64,000 nucleotides of DNA from Xiphias gladius (lineage: Eukaryota > Chordata > Actinopteri > Istiophoriformes > Xiphiidae), in assembly GCF_016859285.1 (NCBI RefSeq), contig NW_024401802.1:1318501-1382500 (forward strand), read 5' to 3'. This document shows positions 45,764 to 57,456 of this stretch, piece by piece. How positions within the stretch are numbered: the stretch's first letter is position 1; each line of letters starts with the position of its first letter. Made by a program: the position numbers and the translations under genes. The notes under the pieces are model-generated. The model was not told the origin of the DNA. It saw only the letters and a list, made by a program, of their open reading frames with translations, and ran no database searches.

Positions 45764-47790
45764 GATCCACTAGATCTAAAAGAAGACACCCAACCCCTGA
45801 TGAGTCTGGTGATGAATGTGTGACCATAGGTATCCCACAGACTAACTAGACCCTTTCTATTTTTTCCTTGTTTTTACATTGACAAATTAAATTGATAATG
45901 ATTTATTATTATTTTTTCTAACAGGATCCTTAACATCTAAGAGAAGTAAGCAAACTGTTGAGCCTGACAATAATTACCCTAAAACAGGTATTTCATGCAC
46001 TTAAAAATAATCTGTGCTGAATTTTCCTGCTCAGTTCACTTTTTAGCAATTTTAAGATAAACTTAGATATTTAAGGATTAATTACGTACAGTGCTTTCTT
46101 TTTCAGTACTACCAGTTTAAAAAAACTGATCCACTGCACTGTTAAAATGACTAGATTATGTTTTTAAGTCTTACCATAGATGGCTTTCATTCAGACAATG
46201 ATGGTGTGTTGTCAGTTAGCTTGTATTTCATTTGTTGTATTAACATACTCATCATTCATTATTTTAACAGGTTCCAAAGTTATCCCACAGACTGTGTCCA
46301 TGGCACTCTAAGACCACATGCTCTGTTTGTCCATTACCTTTTTTTCATACAAGACACCTAAAGAAAACAGGCACTATTAAGACAAGCTCTGATTGGTAGC
46401 TTTCTCACCACAGCAGAATGCTTTCAAAAGCTAAAAGCGTTGGAACGTTGAAAAAAAACAACCTCATATGACACATTTATTTCAAAGCCGCAGAAATGCT
46501 CTAAGTATTACTTTGTCATGGCCTAAGAAGATACAGAATTTGCTAATCATTTTTTAGCAATTTTAAGAAAACCTTAGAAATTTAACGATTAAAGATGTAC
46601 AGCACTTTCTTTTTCATTACTACCAGTTAAGTGGCTGATAGTGTAGTGGTTAACCTTTTTGACCTTAGAGGTCAGGGTTTGATTCCTGGGATTCATAGTC
46701 TGACCACACCTTCAGTAAAGGTCCTTGGGCAAGACCCTTAACACTACATGTACCATACTGTACTTCCAGATGTGTAAGTAACTTTAGATATAAGCATCTG
46801 CCAGATGAATAAATGTAAAGGTAAAGATAACATGATTAATGATTTTATTTTAAGTAAGTCTTACCATGGATGGTTTTTATTCAGAGAGTGAAGGTGTGTT
46901 GCCAGTTAGCTGCCAATTTCTTTTATTAATATACTCATATACTTATCATTCATTATTTTAACAGGATCCTCAAGATCTAAGAGAAGATAGCCACCTGTTG
47001 AGTCTGACAGCGATGACCCTAAAATAGGTACTTCACCCACCAAATGCAGTGGAATATGTACACATTAGTTTAACTTTACTTTGTAAAAATTTTCTTTTTA
47101 GATGCTCTAAATGTAAAATTATTTGCTTTGATTTTATAAATATGTAGTCAGCTTGTATGATTGTCATTCTCAGTGACTATACAGCACCTTTATTGTTTCA
47201 GACTGAAACAATAAAAATACAGATAACTGCTAAAAAGCAGCTAATAAGTAGAATTTTCATTAATGTAACTTTGTGAATGGGTTGGGTTGTATGAATTTAT
47301 ATACTGTAAATGGTTATTACTTTCATACGTCATTTCAGAAATTACATCTGTCAGTTATATTATGTTATATGAGAGTCACTCCATGATAATATCATATGAA
47401 AATGATTACAAACCTTTACATCAGTTTATGATTACTTTAAAAGTGTTTAACGTTTATTTATTACTCGAACATTTATAAGAAACAAATATGATTGGAATAA
47501 AATACGAGTGTGTTTTAAATGTCAGCTTAAGTGGTGCTCCTAAAATTTTGCTTCTAGTGGAAAAATTTAGTGTAGATCCCTGCTTTACTCTGCTGATCTG
47601 TTTTTAGTGGTAATACTGTATCCATTTATCTCACCATAGATGCTTTTCATTCAAACAGTGAATGTGTGTTGCCAGTTAGCTGCCTAATTCTTGTATTAAT
47701 ATACTCACCATTCATTTATTTAAACAGGTTTCTCAGAATCTAAGAGGAGACAGCCACCTGTTGACTCTGACAGTGGTGACCCTAAAACAC
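45764..47790 (+). repeat. Tandem array of 63-66 bp symmetric microexons
   Basis: Four exon-like segments share one pattern, each with a TAG or CAG acceptor and a GT start of intron: 45764-45829 (66 bp), 45925-45987 (63), 46965-47027 (63) and 47728-47790 (63). All are phase 1-1 and encode variants of GSxRSKRRxPPVxSDSxDPKT, a basic SKRR followed by acidic Ser/Asp. Intron blocks are repeated too: ACCATAGATGGCTTTCATTC-type at 46174, 46862 and 47634, and TTTTTAGCAATTTTAAGA at about 46043 and 46551. Another acceptor at 46270 leads to a divergent exon. The 46965 exon has an in-frame stop. Confidence 0.75.
46625..46830 (+). mobile_element. tRNA-derived SINE with L2-type tail
   Basis: An A box GATAGTGTAGTGGTTAA and a B box GGGTTTGATTCCTGG are spaced about as in a tRNA. 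They are followed by a body with CCTTGGGCAAGACCCTTAAC and a tail ending AAGCATCTGCCAGATGAATA, the widespread fish SINE tail shared with L2/CR1-type LINEs. It lies inside one intron of the microexon array, next to CTACCAGTT, where the paralogous intron at about 46118 has no insertion. That makes it younger than the array duplication. Confidence 0.88.
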
Positions 47791-47799
47791 GTATTTCAA

Positions 47800-48199
47800 A
47801 CACTGCCGTGCCTGCTATTTGCTAGTTACCTATCTTAACAAAAAAGGGTGGAATTAAAAGGAGACAAGTCTTAAATTCTTTAGCCTGAAGATATTTTTTT
47901 GAATTTCAACATGAAAAAACATACCCAAATTAAATCAGTAACAGCTCCACCACTGTAAAGCCAACAATAGGGTTTTTTGGGCTCCCTGGGTGGGACAGTT
48001 GGGGGAACTTTGAAATTTAGTAAGTCTCCCTGTCCCATTCCCTGCTCTATCACAAGGCCAGAGTGAGATTTCAAGAACTCCAGCTAAAAAATTTAATTTT
48101 ACTTTTAGCTAAACCAAGTTCTAAGTAATAGCCTTAAACAATGAGTCAGTTGACATTGATGCTGTTGAACCTGTTCTGAAAATTTTAAACAATGCAACG
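47800..48199. other. Gene-free stretch
   Basis: There is no supported gene. The tract about GAGACAAGTC (47860) to GTCAGTTGACATTGATG (48150) looks like a dispersed non-coding repeat, but no second copy is present here. Confidence 0.35.
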
Positions 48200-49290
48200 C
48201 AGCCAAATTTGGTATAAAAGAAATCAAGCACAACAATGCTACATCCATTTTAGTCAGAGTAGTAATAGACAACCACTCCGTTTAATCTAACCGTGAAATC
48301 TCTTGATTTCCATCACTAATGGCTCTCTGACACACAATATACTAATAAGACATTTAACTATTCTTGTCTCCAAGAACTTCAAGCAAGTCCAATTGCCTTT
48401 GCGTAGCACTTACACAACACACTGGTCTCTACTTCTTATATTTGGCATTATTTCTTTTAAACTCTCTGCTAGTATTGAAAATAATATTTTTGATCTGTAT
48501 TTAATAACAATATTGGCATGTATGATGAGCACTCAGTTAAGTCCTTGCCTTCTTTAGTGATGACTGTGATTACTGATTAATTCCAGGTTGGTTCCCAGTT
48601 TCCTGAGTCTAATGCATTATTAGAGACTGTATGTAATATCGGTATCAGTAATTCCCTAACTTCTTGATAAAATTCATTTGTATATCCATCATCTCCTGGA
48701 GACTCACCGTTTTTGAGTTTTTTTTATTTGTCTTGATAGCTCATCTATTGATATCACCTCTATGAGAGACACATTTTGATGTAAAGAGACTTGTTTTAGT
48801 TCAAGTTTTCCCAGATAAATTTCCATTTTTGTCAATTTCCAATGTTCATCCTTATATAAAATTTTCATAAAATTTTTGCGGAAGTCTGTGCTATGTCCTC
48901 TTTCACAATTATGATTTTAGTAATATCATCTTTTAATTTAGTAATGTAAGATTCACAAGTTAGCTTCTTAAGTTTATACACCAGAATTTTAATTGAGTTT
49001 GGCCCTCCGTCATAATGTTTTTGTTTTGTAAACATAAGTGATCTCTCAGTTTCTTCTGTCAACAGTTTATCTATTTCTGAGCATTTCTTTTTAGTTGGGT
49101 GGTAACAGCAGTGCCAGGATTAAGTTTGTGTTTATCCTACAGGAGTTTAATTTGTAATTCAAACTCCTTTTTAACTTGCTCCCACTGTCTTTTCTTTGCA
49201 GTTGCATAAGCTATTATTTCCCCTCTTAATACAGCTTTTCTCCTTCCCATAAGGTGATCTCATTGATATCCCCAGTATTGTTTAGTTTTA
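48200..49290 (-). pseudogene. L1/Tx1-type LINE ORF2 fragment
   Basis: The minus strand, in broken frames, follows the ORF2 order between endonuclease and RT. At about 48865-49062 it reads TEETERSLMFTKQKHYDGGP, then SIKILVYKLKK. At about 48650-48700 it reads PGDDGYTNEFYQ, and near 48500 CSSYMPILLLN, corresponding to the conserved PGxDGxxxEFYK and YRPISLLN blocks of L1-clade RT. Numerous stops and frameshifts are present, and both ends are missing. Confidence 0.8.
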
Positions 49291-49649
49291 AGGTACAGTA
49301 TGTGTATTCTTTTTTTGGTTCCTAATTTGTACACAAAAAATTACACTATAAATCACAGGCTATAACATGAAGTGTGGCCAAAAAAGCCCTCCTTGTACAT
49401 AGCAAACTTTAAGTGTAGGTTTATTTTGTTTTATTTCTGCTTAACCTCTATGTATTCATTTTTGTCCTTTTAGCACCTTTTAAACTGTCTTTACCACGCA
49501 TACGTAGTATCCTTTTTTCAGCACAAACTCAGTTACAAGTCTATCATCTCATTCTCTCAATTTAACAAAGTATAAAGCTGCCAGGAGTCCTAACTACAAG
49601 AAAAATGAACTGGGCGCCTATAAAAATTTACAAATAATTCTCTAAAAAC

Positions 49650-49745
49650 ACAGTACATGGCCTGCTCAGCAGCAAACAGCAGACAAGAGAGTTAGAAACT
49701 AGCTGGTGAACATAGTGGAGCATTTAGCAGCTACAGAGCCAGATA
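49650..49745. repeat. Partial second copy of the 2160-2830 repeat
   Basis: A CTAGCTGGTGAACATAGTGG block followed by AGCATTTAGCAGCTACAGAG matches 2638-2672 with a few changes. It abuts the LINE that follows. Confidence 0.6.
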
Positions 49746-49909
49746 TGTAGGTTACTCCACAGGCTCTGGAGCATTCTGAAGGGGATCTGGAGGAGGGGCA
49801 AGGTAGCTCATCAGTGTAGGTATGCGGAAGGGGTGTGGATTCCATAGGAAGAAGATTCGAACCACATCTATCATTTTAGAACCATTTCACTGCTCGGTGT
49901 TAAGGGAAA

Positions 49910-51890
49910 AATATTCTTCAGCACTGCCTGACAGACTACCTCCTGAGGAACTCCTACATTGATACCTCGGTCCAGAAAGGAGGGATCCCGAAGGTACTGG
50001 GATGAGCACACAGGCTTGGTCACCCAGCTGATCAGGGAAGAACAAGGGGGATCTGGTGGGGGGACCTGTTGGCTGGAGGAGAGGGGAGCAAAATGCCCCT
50101 ATGGCTGAATCTAGCAAACACCTATGGGACCATACCCCAAAAGCTGGTCAAAGAGCCACTGAACGGGCACCATGTCCCAGGTAATTTCAGGGACCTCATT
50201 CTGGACTACAACGACAGCTTCAGTCTGTTGTAGTAGAGTCTCTGCTAGGTCTACATCCGCAGAGTGGCACAAGCTCGAGAAGGGAATCATTACTGGATGC
50301 ACCATTTCAGTGATCCTCTTCGAGCGCGAAGAGGATACATGCGAGTGAAGTCTGCTGATGTTCAGTGGACCAAGTCCGGTGTCCGACAGGCACCTATGAG
50401 GGCTTTATGGATGACCTGACTTTGACAACAACATCCTTCCCAGGGAGCAGGTGTATCCTGAAGGGCCTTGAGGAGCTGATCACCTGGGCTCAAATGAGTT
50501 TCAAGCTGGCGAATTCCAAACCCCTGTTGCTGTAGAAAGGAATGGCCATTGACAAGTTCCATTTCACATTTGGCAGCACAGAGATACCATCAATAACAGA
50601 GAAACCTGTGAAGAGCCTGGGAAAGGTTTTTGACTGCAGCCTGAAAGACACAGCAACCATCCGAGTGACCAACCAAGAGATGGAAGCCTAGCTAGCTTCA
50701 GTGGACAACATGAGCCGACCATGTAAGTTTAAGGCTTGGATATACCAACATGGCATCCTCCCTCAGATACTCTGGCCCCTCTTGGTCTATGAGGTCCTGA
50801 TCTCCACAGTCGAGGGATTTAAGAGGAGGGTCAGCAGGTTCCTATAGAAGTGGCTGGGACTTCCTCGGAGCCTAAGCAGCCTCAACATTTATAGTCAGAA
50901 CAACAAGCTGAAGCTCCCCATCAACAGCCTGAATGAAGAAATGAAGAATGACCTAAAAGTCTCTCAGGCTAGTATCAAGATTAGGGTAGGATGGAAGTGA
51001 AGGGCAGCAGAAGCCGTGGATGTTGCTGAGTTGCAGTTAGGGTACAGGGTGCTTGTGGGCGCAGTGTCTTGCAGAAGGGCTGGCCTGGGTAGCAGCCCTA
51101 CACATAGCTACAATGATGGGCAGGGGAAGGAAAGGAGGGCACTGATCTGATATGAGGTGTGAGCATCAATTAAGGAGGAGCAAGCCAGCACGATGGTTTG
51201 AGGGTGGCAGCAGCGAGCCTGGACAAGATGGGAGCAAAGGGTCCAGCGCAGTCTCATGAGCCTGGAGGGACCGTAGAGCACATCCTCAATGGCTATTTGA
51301 AAGCCTTGGGCGAAGGGAGCTACTGCTGGTGTCATGACCAAATCCTGAAGACCATAGTGTACGCCATGTGCATGGCCATCTGAGAATAGCCACTGCAAGG
51401 GCCTCCACCCAGTGAAGAAGACCATTGCTTTCATCAGGGCTGGGGACAAGCCAACATCAGCTCCCAGGACCACTCCCTGCAGCTTTCTGGACTGCTAGCA
51501 ATGGCACAAGACTGGAAGCTGAAAGTTGACCTGGGGAAGCAACTGAAGTTCCCAGAAACTGCTGCTACAACACTGCTAAAGTCAGATATGGTGCTGATCT
51601 CAGGAGACTCCAAACAGATCAGTCTCCTGGAGCTCACCGTTCCCTGTGAGGACAGCATTGGGGAGCCCAGTGAGAGGAAGAGGGCAAAGTACGCTGAACA
51701 GCTGGAAGGAATGCCAAAGCACCTGGGGGCAAGCAAGGTGGGAGCCCATTGAGGTGGGATACAGGGGATTCGCAGGACAGCGCCGCCTGGATGAGGATGT
51801 CTGATTGTTGAAAGACCCGAAACAGCCTATGACCCCAGGAAACATCACTGATGATTTGTCCAAGTACATCGTAAGATGATGTATGTTAAA
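49910..51890 (+). pseudogene. LINE with restriction-like endonuclease, ORF decayed
   Basis: Plus-strand fragments in order are SYIDTSVQKGGIP (about 49950), LANTYGTIPQKLVKEPLNGH (about 50115; the position of the first catalytic Asp block), GFMDDLTLTTTS (about 50401-50436; intact MDD), PVKSLGKVFDCSLKDTATI (about 50610), a connector with WIYQHGILPQILWPLLVYEV (about 50740), and, in frame 51501-51752, SDMVLISGDSKQISLLELTV with RKRAKY. The last block has the D...ExT...K layout of the restriction-like endonuclease of R2-superclade LINEs. Stops (for example near 50230 and 50535) and frame changes inactivate it. Confidence 0.8.
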
Positions 51891-51899
51891 AGCCTAAAT

Positions 51900-52339
51900 T
51901 TTCAGGAGGTGTGGACCACAGTGGCATTCACCATCACAGAGTAAAAGAATACACAGCTACTAGTAGACAGACAGTCATAATATAACTTCTTACACTCACA
52001 TAAATAGCTGTTCTCATGAAGATGTATATGGACTATATGAATCTTTTTCTCAAAGCTGGGTATTCTTGAACACAGTGGGTTTCATATCGCTAAATAACCC
52101 GTGACTGTTGCTAATTATTCGAGATGGCTTGAACTGTGGTTGAAATGGAGCTGAGGTGATCATTGGCGGTTTAAAAGGTAAAGAAGGTGTTGGGGGAGAA
52201 TATGTGAGGAATAACAAATACAAGTGCAATAGCTGGGGGTATAAAGAGAATAGCCAAGGCATACCCTTGTAATCTCTGAGTTTAACTTCTGTTTAAAGCA
52301 TCTTTTCTGGTCAGGTTATAGATCAGAGGTGTCCATATT
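51900..52339. other. Gene-free stretch
   Basis: No motif, TIR or repeat partner was found. Confidence 0.4.
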
Positions 52340-53110
52340 TTTCAGACTATCTTAATAAATACTTTGCGATGTAAAATGTGATTCTGCCGTAAATTGATTT
52401 TATCACTATTAAATTTCCCTCAACAGTAAATATCACTCCTAATGGGAACAGTGATGCTGGGCCTTGGACTGAAGAGTTGCTGTGGACATCTTGTAGTGGA
52501 GATTAGAAGTACATCATGGAGATGATTGTCAGTCATCTTGGACCTCAGTTTACTCTGTTTCAGTGTCATCAGAGCTCACATTGCTCACATATGTATGCAG
52601 AGACAAATAAACTGAGAGTCCTTTTGGCATATGGACTTTTCCAAACCCCTGTAGAACTCTGACACTGGGAGCTGCTGGTGCTGACTTTGGAGAGTATCAT
52701 AACATTACATTTCAGTAAGGTTCGGCTGCACGTCCTCCTGTACTCCTTTCACATCTGCAAAGAAAGGCTTTGAGAACAGGTTCATGTCTTTCTTAATGGC
52801 GGCCAAAGTGCTGCTTCAGTTCTCTGATCATTAGGGATAAGGCACATATTTCCCCATTTTCACAGAAATGTTGGCATTGGAGTTATCCCAATGAGTTATC
52901 CCAACTCCCAGAGTTAGGATAGTGTTGGTAGTGTCATCATGGATTTGCCTAAAAAACTCGAACCTTCACAGCAAATGATTTCATCTCTTTGTATATTTAT
53001 GACACAAGCTCATCTTTTTCCTGCAAGCTTCGGTTCAATGTGTTCAGATGGGCAGTGAGATCAACTAAAAAAAGCTTTTCTTTGTGTTTACTTGTTGATT
53101 CAGGTATGAC
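52340..53110 (-). pseudogene. hAT transposase relic (ZBED/GTF2IRD2-like)
   Basis: Minus-strand frames near 53,080-52,980 read HLNTLNRSLQEKDELVS and IYKEMKSFAVKVRVF. Near 52,800-52,740 they read VKGVQEDVQPNLTEM. Near 52,500 they read KLRSKMTDNHLHDVLLISTT. This is the order in the C-terminal half of hAT transposases of the kind domesticated as ZBED5 and GTF2IRD2, including the dimerisation region near the end (expected around LCxFGSTYxCE, here lost in frameshifts). The N-terminal BED finger and DDE residues are not found. Confidence 0.75.
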
Positions 53111-53169
53111 AATGGATCTGTTAAAAGGGGATAGAGGGCCACTGAGGCTTTTTATGTATGGGGCCAAAA

Positions 53170-53440
53170 GTTTGGGAAGAGGCTTGTAGAGACTTAACTA
53201 AGAAGACTCGAAGGTGTAATTGGTGCCAAAGGGGCTTCTACAAAGTACTGAATTAAGGATCTGAACACATTTGTAAATGAGCAATTTCAGTATAATACAT
53301 TTGCAAGAACATTTTCAATTTGTCATTATGGGTTATTGATGGGAAAAAATGCCATTTTTATCCATTTAAAATTAAATCTATAACACAATTAAGTGCAAAA
53401 AGTGAAAGGGTATGAAACATTCTAAATCTATTATATCTTT
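53170..53440 (+). mobile_element. Tc1-like element 3' end fragment
   Basis: The tract GGTGCCAAAGGGGCTTCTAC followed by AAAGTACTGAATTAAGG is the C-terminal codons and downstream region of Tc1-like transposons. TTTGTCATTATGGGTTATTG and a right-terminal GAAAGGGTATGAAACATTCT-like end follow. The 5' part is missing and hAT sequence abuts it. Confidence 0.75.
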
Positions 53441-53810
53441 CAGAGAAACTGACCCCAGTGTTATGCTAATACATGAGAGGCACCAACTGGGGCTAGCTGG
53501 TAAACTAGTCATTCAGAATATCTCCCCAGGCAGCTTTCTATTTTCTTTCTACTGGGTTGTTTGAATTCATGCAGATTTACCGTGGACATATTAAGATCAA
53601 GTTCAGTATCCAATTCTCATGCTGCCACAAGCTAATCCACTTCTTACAGTGATTCCATGGACTGATTTCACCATTTTAAATGCTGGTTTGACCACGCCTT
53701 AAGTCTGACATACAATTAGCTTGCTTTACCTGGATGTGAAAACAGCAAGCATTGCCCAATCAACCCACCTTTTCGCACCACGCTCTCCCCTCCATTCTCA
53801 GTTAGTGTAA

Positions 53811-53846
53811 AATAATAAAAATAATAATAATAATAATAATAATAAT
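53811..53846. repeat. (AAT)n microsatellite
   Basis: About 12 AAT/ATA units, nearly perfect. Confidence 0.95.
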
Positions 53847-53849
53847 GGT

Positions 53850-56800
53850 AATTAATGTGCCCACCTGCAGCTTATTATTAATTAACCTGAACTTGCAGCT
53901 ACCCAACCTCAATTCAGTGACAGCAACCAGGTAACCCATCTATCTAATGTTGGTCGCTAAACCTTGAATACTGCACCGCATGTGTAAGCAGTCTGGCCCG
54001 ACACTTTATCTTGTTACAAAGACTTTATTGTGTTTGTGGATGTAGGAGAATGGGACAAGGACAACTGCTACCTTTCCAACCAGAGGGGTTTTACTCTTTT
54101 AGCAAAGCAAAATCAAATTATGAAATATATATAAATAATATATAAAATTATATCAGTACAGCAGCTTTAAATGATTGGGATTCTACATGCCCACCTCTCC
54201 TCAGCAGGGCCTCCAGCCAACTGAGGAGAATGGCGTGACTCTACAGGTGATGACACCTCCAAAGGGTCATACATAGAAGGTACAGAGATATGCAGACAAA
54301 TATGTACATGAAAAATAATAGCAATGTGTGTCGAGAAATAAAGGATGGATTTTTGTTGAAATATAAATCTGTTACTTTAATTCATGTTACACACCATCAT
54401 AATATTCAGGGCTGCGCTCAGTTGGGATTTCAGTAATGCTACTCAAGACAGTGAGAGTTGTGAAGATAGCATTTACATTTACTTTAAAACTTCAATCATG
54501 CCACACTGAATTTAATTATTTTAATATCTGTATCTGTGTAGGTGGGTGGACAAGAAGGACAGAAACAGATCTTGAATAAAGAAAAAAGTAAGAAAGGCAG
54601 TCTTATGTTCTCACATGTGCAGAAAGATTTTTTTAAGCCTCTAATTTGCGTCCCTGGAGAAAAACTACATGAGAGAATGGATGTGAGGGAGAGAGTGAAA
54701 CAGTAGAAAAGTGAAAGGTGACACATTTCCCAGCAGTAGGTGAATGACCCACCACTCACTCTTCAGACTAATGAGAGAGAATGAAGGCTACAGTGAAGCA
54801 GCTACAATGTCTCACATTCTGACACTGGAAGCAGTCAGACCACTGCAGAACAACAGAGGGGGCCGAAGGGCCCATTACTCACAGATATGTCCCACACAGC
54901 AATGATCCACTCTGTCAGACTGACTGCAACTGTTTGACATAGTCCTCCTCATTGTTATCAGGATCATCATCATAAACTACATTAAGACTAAAGCCTGTAG
55001 CCACAGTGTTCTTTAAGGTATGACCATACTGATGATGTTATTCTCAGAGTTTAAAAAACTAAAGTTTATCCTGAGGGTGGCACTAGAGGAAAGGTCACTG
55101 GGTCATTAAAATCTGTCTAATTATGACATATTGTGAATGGAAAGATTACACTTTGTCTGACGATGTCACTTAAAGAAAGTTCATGGGGGCTCCACAATGG
55201 AAAAGGGTTCATGCTCTGGGCAGCTCACTAAATTTCTGTTCATTAGATCTTAAGATTTACTCTGTAGGAGTGGAATTTTGATCCGGTGGTGGGGAGACGC
55301 CAGGGTATCACTAAAAAAATTAATGGATGATACCAGTATATTACAGCTTGGATCTTATTTTATGTAGCTTTGTGCATCATGCCTATCAGTTATGTTACTT
55401 TTGTGGTACCAAAGTTCCCAATGTTTCAAGATCTGAGCAATTACTGTGGTGAGTACAAAGTCTGATAGGGCAAGAAACAATTATTATCTAAACCATTTCA
55501 TCTGGAGGTCAAACTTAAAGTGAGCATACCTGAAATTTCCCTAATAACCCCTCATTGTACAGACAAACTGTGTGCCCGAAACTACAGGAAGGACAGAAGG
55601 TCTTCTGTCCACACCAAAGTGGTGTTTATCTTACTCGGAATTAGATTAGCTTTTTGTAAATGGTCTCCAGAGTGAACAGATCTTGTGGATAGAGCATTTT
55701 TAGTGTGAAAATGTCTTAAGGCTGTCCACACAGATAGTGTGCTGTGTGACAGTTATGTTACTGTAAGAAGATAACCTTCTGTCACCTCTAACTCTCTCTA
55801 TGATCACTCAGTTGTTTTATACCTGTCAGTAGCTGATCACAGGTGTTGTCATTAACCTGTGTTTAGTTTGTCAGGTAAACATAAACCAGTGAATGAATCA
55901 ATATCCTGTTCACCTGGTCAACAGGTAGCATTGATGAGCCATGATCAAATCACTATTTCATGCTCATTAAGTTGTGTGGAAAAAAGTGTAAGTAGGAACA
56001 AGTTTCAGAAACCTTTCGAAATCAAGAAGACGCATCTCAAGAGGTTTATCCTCAAATTAAATTTGAAATAAATAAACAAGTGAATAGTGAGCCTGGATGT
56101 ATTAAAACACAGAGAGCAGGAGGGCCTGCTCTAACCCTAACCCATCGTACCACATATTGGCTGTGAAGCACTTTTTGTTACAGGAAAAAGAAGAGGTTTG
56201 TCTGTTTTCCTGTTGCTTCAGTTTGGACAGAGATCTTCACAAAAACAACCTGAACATGCCAGTGTGGGCTCACGATGTCCACAAACACTATTTTCCAATT
56301 TAGCCAGCTTTATGGGGACATAACCACAGTTAACAAAGACTGTACAAAACAAACATAAACTCAAAATAAAAGTACACAAATTGAATGAATTCAGAATAAA
56401 GAATGACCCTACCACTCAGTGTTATTACTGATAGGAATGATGACCAAATAAACTGAGTTATGGAAAATCTGAATATCCACAACAGATCTCATGTCAGTCC
56501 TGCTCTAGTCAAAGTGTTGGACAGACTTAAAGACCTACCAGTGCTGCTGTCCTGCTGTTTGAGGGTCAAAAGGCAATGTTGACTTTTAACCTCCTGTCAT
56601 GTGGCTCCAGTGTTCTATTGTCACTAGCAAGAAGCTCTCTGTGACTCCTTGGTAAATAGGTTAAGTATTCTAAGGTCACACACCGATGGAGTAACAGTGT
56701 CAGTTGTTATGAATAAGGATGGTGTGAAAAATAGAAACCAGTACCACATATTTTCAACCATGTTGTGCAGCCAAGTATAATTCAAACCCACTCAAGTTTC

Positions 56801-57119
56801 CAGTGGATGCCAGACTGAACTTTAGGAATATGTTTTTGCAATGATTCACAAACATCTCCAATACTCCCATTAAATGTTTTATTTCTCTCCATAAGAGTTT
56901 CAGAGAGAGTTATTATCAGATATAACAGGTAACTTCAGAAAAAACATGAATAAAGAAAGATAGGGACAAAACATGTGGAAATGCATGCTTGCACACACTT
57001 TTACAAACACAGATGCACCACCTTATCAGCATGCCCAATGTCTCACAGCATTAGCTGCAGGACACCAACCAGCAACAAGCAGCTCTTTGAATGAACTGTG
57101 ACAAGGTGTTGTTCTTTTC
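53850..57119. other. Gene-free stretch upstream of kcnj13
   Basis: There are no recognised coding exons and no obvious transposon. Composition is less repeat-like than in the left part of the window, and conserved non-coding elements of kcnj13 could lie here; sequence alone cannot show this. Confidence 0.4.
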
Positions 57120-57456
57120 CCCCTCCCTCTGTCTTCTGTCTTCCGGGAACACTAATAGGCTCCATGCAGAGTAATGTGACCAATTGAATCATCCTCGCCC
57201 CGGAGCTGGAAGCTGCAGATCGGAGGAGCAGAGAGCACCACGCTCAGTCCAGCTCCCACACCGAGAAAACCTCTCTGGGGTGACGCTTTATCCCTTTCCG
57301 CTCAGGACTCCTCTGGGATTTTACACCCCGTTCTCCAAGGAACTAGTGGCACTCTTTCCAATCTGCCCCAGCCCCTTAGCCCGCTTGGCAGACCCCAGAC
57401 CAGCTCTTAGGTGAAGAGGTCAGAGGGCCCCTGTTAAGCCCTGACTGCAGCTCCAG
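57120..57456 (+). other. Probable kcnj13 5' UTR exon with splice donor
   Basis: A GC-rich island in AT-rich surroundings (about 57,120-57,456) ends in CTCCAG/GTAAGTACAAA, an excellent 5' splice site. No long plus-strand coding frame with a supported start leads through it; the 76-codon frame at 57184-57414 ends before the donor. The only plus-strand coding exon downstream starts at 63694, so the simplest reading is a non-coding first exon of kcnj13. The transcription start is unknown; a pyrimidine-rich tract lies at 57115-57143. Confidence 0.55.
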
